Assembly: GCA_905178155.1 (NCBI GenBank) | Contig: CAJINV010000005.1 | Location: 3,469,902-3,533,901 of the forward strand | Origin: Amoebophrya sp. A120 | Taxonomy: Eukaryota; Sar; Dinophyceae; Syndiniales; Amoebophryaceae | Reading direction: 5' to 3' | Length of the DNA stretch: 64,000 nucleotides | In this document: in pieces, positions 55,901 through 64,000 of the stretch | How positions within the stretch are numbered: position 1 is the stretch's first letter | Layout: each line of letters opens with the position of its first letter | Translations under genes and position numbers: made by a program | Notes under the pieces: model-generated | Database searches by the model: none | Seen by the model: the letters and a program-made list of their open reading frames with translations, nothing else | What the model was told of the DNA's origin: nothing

Positions 55901-57371
55901 GCGGGCATCGTGGTGGCGGGCGCATCACCAGCCGCAGTATTCCTGCTGGTTCGCGGTGTTTTGCTTCTACTTCTCACGTCACTGCTTCTACCTCCTGCAG
56001 TTGCTCCTGTCGCGCCACTGTTTCGACCTACTGCCGCCGCTCCGGACGAGGATGAGGAGGAAGAGGAGGATGATCCACTTCTTTGCGGCGGCGGGGGCTG
56101 CTGTTGGACCGCATGTAGTTGACCATGAGCTCCTCCAGCGCCGGGTGCTGCAGCAGCGGTTCCACCCACCGCCCCTCCGGTCATCCCCGAATCTACACGG
56201 CTTTTCACATGCCTGTAGTGACCACTCGACGCCCCGCCCCCGCCGCCGCAGCTGACCGACCGGGCCCTTGTGTGAAACTGCTGGTGGTTCAGCGCGTTTT
56301 GGATCCGGGCGAGGGACGGCTTGTTGTTTTCCTTGTTGGAGATGCTGGTCGCGGTAATTTTACCAGGAGTAGGGTCGCAGCTAGTGCCGCTTATTTCTCC
56401 GACCGGTGTTGATGTTGTGCTGGCAGGTCCTGCAGCTACTGACGCCAACTCCCCCGGCTTCACGTTCTTCAGTGTTTGCTGGCTCTCGGGCAAGGAAAGG
56501 ACAGCCTCCTCGGCTCCTGCCGGATCCGTATGCACTGCAAAAGTATCGCACTCGTACGAAAAGTAAATCTATATGCGTCGCAATTATGCATCACAAATCT
56601 GGCCGCCGCGTTCTGCATGAATATAAACGACATACTTCAATTTTGTTCTTGAGAAGGTTTGTCATGCGATTTGTACGTAGTACAACACTCTTGCATTGCA
56701 TACTCCGGTTGCAATAAAGATGTTTCTCCACCCGCCTGCTCACCACGCGCCACCATTCCGGAACCAGGGGCCCACGTGGCGCGCTGCGCCGGAAGGTTGT
56801 GCTCAGCATCGGACGCTTGCTGAGGTTGGACCTATTTTTTCATGGTTTCAGAACGAGACTAGATCAGTTTGAAATAAAATCGACTGTGCACCATCCGAAG
56901 TTCGAGTTCTAATGTTGCTAATGGTTGCCGTGCAGTATAGGTCCTGAAGAGATGAACTTCTTTAGCATGAGTTGGGTTGCATTCCATTAGATCCAAAATT
57001 TTGGTTTTCACCCACCATGCACGTACCTTCCTGAGCTGGGGATGCTTCCGTTTCAACAAAGCCAGCCGGCTGGTTGTCGGTGTCTTGCTCACTGGTAATA
57101 TTTCGACCGGTCTTGGTGGTGCGGTAGGAGCTTCGGGTGGCGACGTGGCAGTTGTGCCAACTACGGGAGCAGCTGGTGCCCCAGGAACTACAGTGTCCTG
57201 CTCTTGATGTAGTTGCGATATTAAGAAAGCCGCTCCAGCATCATCTCCTTCTCCGGCCGGTGGTCTGCTGCTGGCATTGTTCGCGTTCCAGTGAACCAGA
57301 ACTGGACCTGCGTCGAGAAGCGGCGCTGGGTGGTGGTCCATCCCGGCCACAACCGCGTCCACGATTTCCAT
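52979..57371 (-). CDS. C2HC zinc-finger protein (ZC2HC1-like), 1176 aa
   Basis: Exons 57371-57027, 56831-56703, 56523-54652, 54452-53879 and 53589-52979 sum to 1177 codons. The ATG at 57371-57369 is the first in frame. Three introns are GT-AG (AAG|GTACGT, CAG|GTAATA and G|GTATAA donors), and one is an introner element. Residues 1-~860 are Ser/Ala/Gly/Thr-rich and probably disordered. The zinc finger at 868-887 reads CPHCNRNFNKEAAARHIPRC, matching C-x2-C-x11-H-x3-C of the ZC2HC1/FAM164 family, followed by the family-like Arg/Pro stretch. A Gly/Lys-rich linker leads to a conserved-looking helical C-terminus (TEGINAVNSKDRIDSTLQQA, EQRKQMVRQALAVRKFLRVK) ending FENDRDYFKY. ZC2HC1 proteins often occur in ciliated or flagellated lineages, but their biochemistry is poorly known. 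I assign no function beyond likely nucleic-acid or protein binding. Confidence 0.8.
56529..56702. mobile_element. introner element, 174 bp (family B)
   Basis: Arms TATGCACTGCAAAAGTATCG and CTCTTGCATTGCATA share the TGCAAAAGTATCG word with the element at 5890. The flanking repeat is ATCCG/CTCCG (4 of 5 bases). Excision with one copy joins LLQPE to PAGAEEAVL in frame in the zinc-finger gene. Confidence 0.88.
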
Positions 57372-58278
57372 GCAATGATCCTCGATGAGCAAGCAGCTTT
57401 CTCGTACTACTAGCTACTTCTCCTACAAGTTTCTAGTGCAATTTTGGTGTTCGTGTTTCTCTTCTTTCGATGATAAAAATATGCAAATCTGCGAATTCTC
57501 AGATGGATGGGCAACACGTACAGGCACACGGTAAACTTTGAAGATTCAACATGATTCTATCACAGTGCTCACTCTTTTCACTCTCTTCCGTGTGAGTGCC
57601 ACACCACACACACCCGTGGTCCTTTGATGGAGAAACTCAATCGCTCGAACACCCGAAACGCTTCTACTCCTCATGGTGCATCTCGAATACCTCTCGATTC
57701 TGAAAGAATTTCTCGATGAAAACGAACAGAAGACGTAAGACAAGCCACGTGCTGGTGTCAACTACGTGAGGATGCCAGCACCCTCGCGCCTAACTCGACC
57801 AGGAACGATTCAAATTGGTCGTGTATGTACTGGTACTGGCAACATGTGCATCAACAAAAGTAGTTTACAAGGTCGTCTTTTGCTTTATGCTTGTTTTCTT
57901 GCTCTCCAAGCTTTTTCATCATGAAAAACAATGTTATGGTCTACAGGCAGAAAAGACACGGCGGAAATAAAACCCCAGAAATGTGTTGTAGTTTCATCAA
58001 CATGATTGGAGAGGCTTTTCTTGAGTTTTCCTACTACTTATGCTTCCAGTTGTTGTGGTGCAGAAGATCTACTAGTACTGTGGAAGATCATACAGTGTCG
58101 TAGTCGCTCACGATTGACTGAAACTTCTCATGCGTGGTGTTATTTGTTTGCGGGTTGGGATTGTGAAAAAGGAATTGGAGACATAATCATAAACAGAAAC
58201 TGCATGCATATGCTTATCTAAAAAAATCCACGTAACTCTAAAGGATGTGAAAACGAAGCAGTCCTATTCGATATCGAC
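57372..58278. other. intergenic, no gene seen
   Basis: AT-rich gap between the zinc-finger gene start and the esterase stop. Short frames only. Confidence 0.5.
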
Positions 58279-61200
58279 TCAAACTCTGTCCTCGACTGGC
58301 GACACCGGAGGGAGCGCTGCGCGGTAATCGTAGTCTTCATCGATTGCAGCTTTTTGCTGCTGTTGCAGTACGAATTCTGCAGTCCGATTCGAGGGATCGG
58401 CATCTTGATCGTGTTCCTGCTCCCCCGATAGCTGTGCAACTGGTTCGCGGCTACTGGCCCCACCTGACTGGTGCCCCCGCAACACAAATTCCTTCGCGTT
58501 TTTCAGCGCCAGCTTTCCCATCGGGTGCACCGTGTACAGTAACTGCCCGACGTGGCACATCTCGTGGTAGATCTGCAAGTCCACGCTCAGCCCACACTTC
58601 GCCATCAACTGCGCTAACTCGACGTGAATGTCCCGGAGCACCTCCGTTTCGCCGGACTGGATCAGGATCTCGATGGGCTTATTAACGACCTGCTTTTTTC
58701 GTCCGACTTCATCTTGTGGCGAAGAAATTGTACTACCAGTCGTAGCAGTACTACTAGCGGGGGGACGTTCTTGTGGTCTTCTATCCGACAAGAAGTTCTG
58801 AAACGCGTACACACTGGACAGCACTGGGTCCTCGAAAGCCCTGTTGCAACTTCTGGCAATCCCGGAAGCAAGCATTTTCACCGTTTCCGGGTGAATCATG
58901 TCAGTTTGCCGGTTGGACACAAAACTCGGCGTTTTCTTTTCGTTCGCACTTTGGTCGGCCCAGGGGGAGAACAGAATCGCTTTGCCCGGGAGGGCGAGTT
59001 TGTTGTTCTGCTTTTTCATCATGATCTTCGGAGCTGCACCGATTTTTGTGCTCGCCGGTTCATCTTTGCACTGCTGAACAAGCGTCAACGGGGCGATTGT
59101 TGCGTTGATGTTGGGAGAAGCATTTTCGTTCGCGCTGTTCTCTATGTCAATGAGACCACCGACGTCTCCGTCACCGTCTAAGAGAATGCCGTCCTCTGGT
59201 ACAACCAGATCCTCTCGTGGAGAGCAGAACTCGAGGGATTTCTGGTCATCCTCATCTTCCGAAAAGAAATCCTTCTCGTCCTGCTCCAACAATCCCAACT
59301 TGAGCAATAACTGCACGCACAGCTGCCCGCCGGCGGAATCTCCGACCAAAATGATGTTTTCGCAGGGCACAGATAACTCCTCTATCCTGATTAAAAACGT
59401 CCCCACACCAGAGTCAAGATGGGGATTTTGCAACACAAACCTAGGAGTTTTAGGAGTCACGCATGACAAGTTTCAGTCCGTAAGGTAGTGCAAGTTAGCA
59501 AGGAAAGCCGCATGACAAATCGACCTTCTGATCCTGTTTACAGCATTACAAGTTCCCAAACACGATTGAAAACGCCTGTAATGGGGTTGCGCATCACAAA
59601 CGTTCCTGTCATGGCAAATCTGCATGACAACTCTGGGGTGGGGGCGTTTTTACATTTGATATCCTCGACCAGAAACCTGTAGACCTGCAGCCCATCTTCC
59701 ACCGCACACTCCACATCGAAATCCGGCGGTCTTCTGAAATTCGCCAGGAGCGCCACAAAATCACTGCCGCAATTGCGGACCAACCAGGCCAGCAGCGCGG
59801 TGTTCGCGCTGTCCGCGTCGCAAAACACGAACGCGCCGCCGTGAAAGTAGAGAAAAACCTTCTGCCGCGCGGGGTCGGGGATCACGAGTTTTCCGAGTTC
59901 GAGATTTGAGTAGACTTTTTTCTTATCGAAGTTTTTCTTTTCCGCTTCTTCTTTCGACCAGAGCCAGTAGTGCCGGACGTGGGCTTCGGCGACGGAGGTT
60001 GTTGTCGTTGTACTGATAGGAGGCTTTGACTTTGTAGTAGTACCTTTATTACCAGTTGCAGCTCTTCCCGTCGGGGATCCAGTGCCAGTACCAGTAGCAG
60101 TACTTGGAGACAGTAATTGCCTGATATTATCATCGTCGTTGGTATCAGCGATGGATCCCGACTGGAGTTTCTTCGCGAACGCGATACTGCTCGTAATCCC
60201 GTTATCCGAGACGCTATGAAAGCCTCAGGTTGGAAATCCTCAAAGTGGAAATATTTTGTAATGCAAGAAAACGACTCCCGTTGAATCGCCATTTCTAGTC
60301 GGCGCATGACAAATTTTCCGGGCACTCAAAGCATGTCTGTCATGCTAGGTAGGCAAAGGGGTGCCCTTCTCTCGTGCTAATCAGCAGCCCAATTCTGAAC
60401 CCCTAGCAGGACAATAGTCGGTCTCCATTGCGTCCTCTGCAATACAGTCTTTTTTGCCTTGCATTTCATGCATCACAAATTATTTCCACTTTGAGGATTT
60501 CCATTCTGAGGCTTTCATAGACGCACGGGTGGGCGGACTCCACAAACCCGCACTCCATCCAAAAAGACGCTTTCTTATCAAAAGAAAAAAGTTCGTCACG
60601 ATCACTCATGGGCATTTTTGCAATACAAAATTGTCTGTCATGCGTAAAAATGCATCACAGCCACACTTCATAAGGGATTTCCCTAGTGTTTCTGCAATAC
60701 AAGGAGAAGTTGTGATGCTAAAAAAATTTGTAATGCAAAACCTGCAACTTGGTGACTGTGACAAACTTTTTTCTCTCCATATTTCTGGAGTTTGCTGTAG
60801 TAGGGGAAAAGAAAGCTAGGGAGCGTCATGTCGGTCAGGAAGCGGTAGAGCCGGACGTTCAGTCTGGACAGCGGATCTAGTCGTAACGTTTTCAAGGCCG
60901 TGAACAACAGCCGGAGCAGCAAAACGTGGTAGAACCCGTTCTGCCGGTCCTGCTGGGAGAGTAAAATGTCTACAGGCTCGGGAATGCGGTAGTGGTACAG
61001 TTTCTCCAAGTCAAATTCTTGCTCGAAGGGAAGAGATTCAGGTTGGTCTTCTTTGCTCTTACTTCGGTTTCGCTTCACTTTACTGCTGTTACGCTCGTCT
61101 CCCGCCACAGTCGACCTGTCGTCATTTTTACCAACAGCAAGAGCACCACCAGCATTGTTCTGAGACTGAGGATTTTTACCACGATGGTGATCTTCATCAT

Positions 61201-62257
61201 GATCCTGCTTACTATTGTTCGTGCCACCAGCGCCAGCTCCACTTGTTCTCTGTGCCAAAAACAGTTTTCGTTTCCTTTTCCGCATCAGTTTCAAGGCGTT
61301 CGGATTGGTCAAATACTTCGACGAGGTACTGGAGCAGGCGTTGTCTATGCCCAGACTCCCGTACAACAAGCTCGCTTCCAACCGCGTCTTTGTCGCTTTC
61401 AAGTAGTTCCACAACCAGGATTTTCGCGAACTGTCGAGTGCACGTAAAACCTGATCGACTGTCGCCAGCTCTAGAAGGTACGCATCCTGGGTGCCGTCGG
61501 CCGTCTCGTGAAAGTAGACGGCACGAGACGTGGTGGCGGTTTTGGATGGGGAAGGTGCTGAGCTGGACGACGCAGGGGAAGAGCCGACTCTTAGGATTGC
61601 CGCCGCCTGCAAAACCTGTTTTCTCGTCGTGATACGAGCTGGTTCTTGCGGGGATTTTTGGGTGTGCTGTGCGTGGTCCACATGGTCTCCGGAAGTAGTG
61701 GCTTCGTGCTTGTTCTTATTTTCTGGCGAGATAGGTGGTAGCTGCGGATTGCGAAGAGCTCCTGCTTTGGTGTGTACATCCGCAGCTTGATGCTGGTCAT
61801 GGTTCTGCTCGTCATCTTTTTCGCTCAGGAGTGTTTTTTCATTTTCTCCACCACGGTTCTTCACATCAGCCACTGCTTTCTGCGGCGCTCCGATCACCAC
61901 AGCGCCACCTGTGGTTCCCGTCACATCATTCTCGGCGGTTTTGCTTTTTCGCGGCAAATTGTAGTCGGTTGTACTACTAGCGCTTGTTGCAACATCTTCT
62001 CGATCTCCCGTCGGTCTTTTCGGAGGACAGCAGGCACGCAGAAACAGGAAATGCAGAAAGAAAAAGACCAAGCCAATCAAACCGCTAAGGAGGACATCCA
62101 GGAAGAGCCAGGCGAGGAAGTAAAGCAGCGGCAGCCCCACGAGCAGGAAGATCGCGGAGAAAGGGAGGACGCAGCAGGTGGTCAGAAACGTGTTATAGCA
62201 GGGAAAACCGGCTTTGGGAAGGGGCTTGGAACTCTCGTCGCCGGGTTGGTAAACCAT
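58279..62257 (-). CDS. membrane-anchored HSL-type alpha/beta hydrolase (esterase/lipase), 1057 aa
   Basis: Exons 62257-60782, 60570-60520, 60209-59662 and 59377-58279 sum to exactly 1058 codons; all three introns are introner elements. The N-terminus has two or more membrane helices at ~25-75 (CCVLPFSAIFLLVGLPLLYF, LLSGLIGLVFFFLHFLFL). A long charged linker follows, then a helical region (YLLELATVDQVLRALDSSRK). The hydrolase core has the oxyanion motif FLYFHGGAFVF (HGG at 632-634), the nucleophile elbow GDSAGG (Ser706), the acid site SGETEVLRD (Glu937 where Asp is usual) and HEMCHVGQLL (His967). HGG plus GDSAGG is the hormone-sensitive-lipase family pattern. It probably hydrolyses carboxyl esters at a membrane surface; the substrate is unknown. 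A 100-residue acidic insert separates Ser706 from the next core strand (KAILFSPWAD). A lipid-droplet or ER location is inference. Confidence 0.85.
59383..59661. mobile_element. introner element, 279 bp
   Basis: A perfect duplication TCCTC lies at 59378-59382 and 59662-59666. It begins TATCCTGATTAAAAACGTCC and ends GCGTTTTTACATTTGATA. Inner arm words CCCCACACCAGAGT and ACTCTGGGGTGGGGG pair. Excision joins RFLVE to ELSVPCENI in frame. Confidence 0.93.
60215..60519. mobile_element. introner element, 305 bp, with the longest arms (~50 bp)
   Basis: A perfect duplication GACGC lies at 60210-60214 and 60520-60524. Arms TATGAAAGCCTCAGGTTGGA and CCATTCTGAGGCTTTCATA continue through GGAAATCCTCAAAGTGGAAAT, giving ~50 bp of near-perfect inverted pairing. 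Excision joins SAHPCV to SDNGITSS in frame. Confidence 0.95.
60576..60781. mobile_element. introner element, 206 bp
   Basis: A perfect duplication TTTCT lies at 60571-60575 and 60782-60786. Arms TATCAAAAGAAAAAAGTTCG and AAACTTTTTTCTCTCCATA pair through GTCACGATCAC/GTGACTGTGAC. Excision joins SKLQK to ASFWMECGF in frame. Only 51 bp of exon separate it from the next element. Confidence 0.93.
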
Positions 62258-63798
62258 TTTCTTCGATAAAGCACTACAGAGGAGGACGTAGTGCAGGTTG
62301 GTCGGCGCGGCTGGAACTACACAGATTCTTCAGCGGTGGTCCTTGCGATTCTCAAAAGCAATCGCATTCGGAAAATAAGTTACAAAATTTGTACAGGTCG
62401 TGCGTTCCCCAGGTCATTGATGTTGCCATCTTCTTCTTCCTCTGTGAGTTTTGTTTGGCTGCTCAGTAACAAACTCTGATGGCATGAAGATTGAATTTTT
62501 CCCGTCCCAGGTAGAAAGTATTGTCTCACCCGTCCCAGTAGTCGTTGCTTCAGCGGTGGTGTGTTAACCGAACAGCACGATATCCATTATGAATTGATGG
62601 AATGCGAACGATAGTAAATGGTGGAAAAAAATCACTTGCAATGCTGCTTTACTACAATATACAATTGTTCAATCAACAACAACGGTCGCAAACAAAATTT
62701 AAACCTCAGGAGGAGGATATTAAGCTCTGAGCATCAATTGCGTGCCCGAAAAACGACGAAAGGAAAAATACTCACGAAGTAGTGCAAAACGAAGTTTCAC
62801 ACGGATTTTCTGATATACCGCAGTGGATCTTCTTCTGTGCAATGTGAAAACCCATACGACTAGGACAACTACACGTTAGAGGATAAGATAGCTACTACAC
62901 AGCTCTCGTCACGCTTCCCTGCCCATCATGCGTCATGGAAATGTACTAAGTGGGTTGATTGTTTGTGGTGCTTCAACAACAAACATGCGGTGCGCTGAAA
63001 AAGACGGAAAAAATATGAAAGAATCTCGCCAAGCCGGTGTCTCACACTAGGGATCTTGTTCAGGATCTACTTGACCTTGAGACTCATCTATATTGTTCAC
63101 GACTGACCATGATGTCGATCTCATACATTTATTCAGACCTCCTCTAAATAAACGCTCCGAATTGCCCCAGGTGCGGCCTTTGACGAATCTGCACCGTTCT
63201 GTATGATCATGTCGCTCGTCGTGATGAAGATGATCTTGTCATTCAAAATCTTTTGTCGATCTCAGCAGTGCCATTACCAGATCCATTTTCATTAGGACCT
63301 GCATACTATACTCACTTCAAAATCTTCAGAGCGATAGTTTTAGTACTTAGCAGAAGTCGCTCAGAAGTCAAAATTCGAGATCGAGCGGAACAGATGACAC
63401 AGATGGACGTCAGGAGCACGACCCTGGTACTAGATGCAAATTGCAGCGAGCACGAATCGATCGACGACACTTGAATACTTTAGATGATCCATCCTGCAGC
63501 TTCTGGAGAAGCTAAAGTTACAATAAATGAGGAAGAAACAGGAGCTTGTCGTGCTGTCGCTAGTCAACGAGTCGCTTTCACTTTCGAGTTCACATCACTG
63601 ACCCAAATTTTTCGATTTTCTGCGAAGAACTTCACGCATCTTCATTGAGTGGACGGACTTTTACTTCTTGTACTATACATTCATGTCTTCTGACTGTTGA
63701 TCGAACTGTAGATGAGAATAAGCTTTGAAGGGGAGCCAAAGTACTAGCCGGAGCGCGCTAGTACAAACATAGCCATAAGTACATCAAAAACCAGTCTG
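62258..63798. other. intergenic, 1.5 kb, no gene seen
   Basis: AT-rich sequence lies between the esterase start and the stop of the gene at the right edge. There are short frames only, with no element arms and no RNA gene recognised. Confidence 0.5.
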
Positions 63799-64000
63799 TT
63801 AGGTGCTATCCATACAGTCGTCCTCTTCCTCGTCGCCACTGTCGATGATTTGATCAGCCCAAGGATTTTCGATGTTGTAAATCGCATAGATGTCCCCCAC
63901 TTTCTGCACGTCTTTCGCCATCTTTTTAGCAAGCTGCTGCACATCCAGCAAGGGCGCAATCCGGCTAAGCACTTTGTCCAGATCGATCACGTCTTTCTTT
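63799..64000 (-). CDS. C-terminal exon of a gene running off the right edge
   Basis: The frame enters at base 64000 and ends at the TAA 63801-63799. It reads KKDVIDLDKVLSRIAPLLDV, then QQLAKKMAKDVQKVGDIYAI, then an acidic tail DSGDEEEDDCMDST. A helical, acidic-tailed C-terminus is all that can be said. No ATG is visible inside, so the start lies outside the window. Confidence 0.6.
   Translation of the reverse strand, partial: KKDVIDLDKVLSRIAPLLDVQQLAKKMAKDVQKVGDIYAIYNIENPWADQIIDSGDEEEDDCMDST

Noticed and set aside
1-64000. CRISPR arrays, bacterial operons, tRNA and rRNA genes
   Set aside because: I saw no regularly spaced repeats, no cloverleaf-type arms and no rRNA-like segments. Short repeats here are introner words or minisatellites.

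Overview
The window looks like nuclear DNA of a dinoflagellate, most likely a parasitic syndinian of the Amoebophrya type. That name is an inference from genome style, not from a marker gene. Four things support it. (1) Coding exons are interrupted by short elements with terminal inverted repeats (TIRs), usually starting TAT and ending ATA, flanked by 5-bp direct repeats. Removing an element plus one repeat copy restores the reading frame; these are introner elements (IEs). (2) All twelve supported genes lie on the minus strand, a one-way array. (3) A damaged dinoflagellate spliced-leader sequence sits upstream of one gene. (4) Proteins are long, Ser/Gln/Glu-rich and disordered around small conserved domains.

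Layout, left to right (all genes minus strand): 3'-truncated coiled-coil protein (1-815); TRIP4/ASC-1 homologue with a C-terminal AlkB-like domain (1380-6569); unknown 676-aa protein (8144-11258); unknown secreted 867-aa protein (12008-15231); 3-mercaptopyruvate sulfurtransferase (15913-17264); giant atypical kinesin of about 4,140 aa (18249-31034); TRM13-type tRNA methyltransferase (31809-33923); EF-hand/coiled-coil protein (36612-40373); membrane-anchored PAN-like glycoprotein (42994-47351); Mpv17/PMP22 protein (51269-52229); C2HC zinc-finger protein (52979-57371); membrane-anchored HSL-type esterase (58279-62257); and the C-terminal exon of a further gene (63799-64000). Most gene models were rebuilt by hand from exon phases. 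For every complete model the summed exon length is a multiple of three and ends in a stop.

Two intron classes coexist, often in one gene: ordinary GT-AG introns of 100-870 bp, and IEs of about 70-620 bp that lack GT-AG ends. Fourteen IE insertions and one remnant are listed, plus one very short candidate. Two of them (2340-2604 and 8211-8475) are near-identical copies in opposite orientations, pointing to recent movement.

Between 34 and 50 kb, three intergenic gaps each hold a GC-rich island of 1.4-2.1 kb, open on both strands but without recognisable proteins; their nature is unexplained. There is no operon logic: the genes are unrelated housekeeping, cytoskeletal, RNA-modification and surface-protein genes, presumably joined only by polycistronic-style transcription and trans-splicing.
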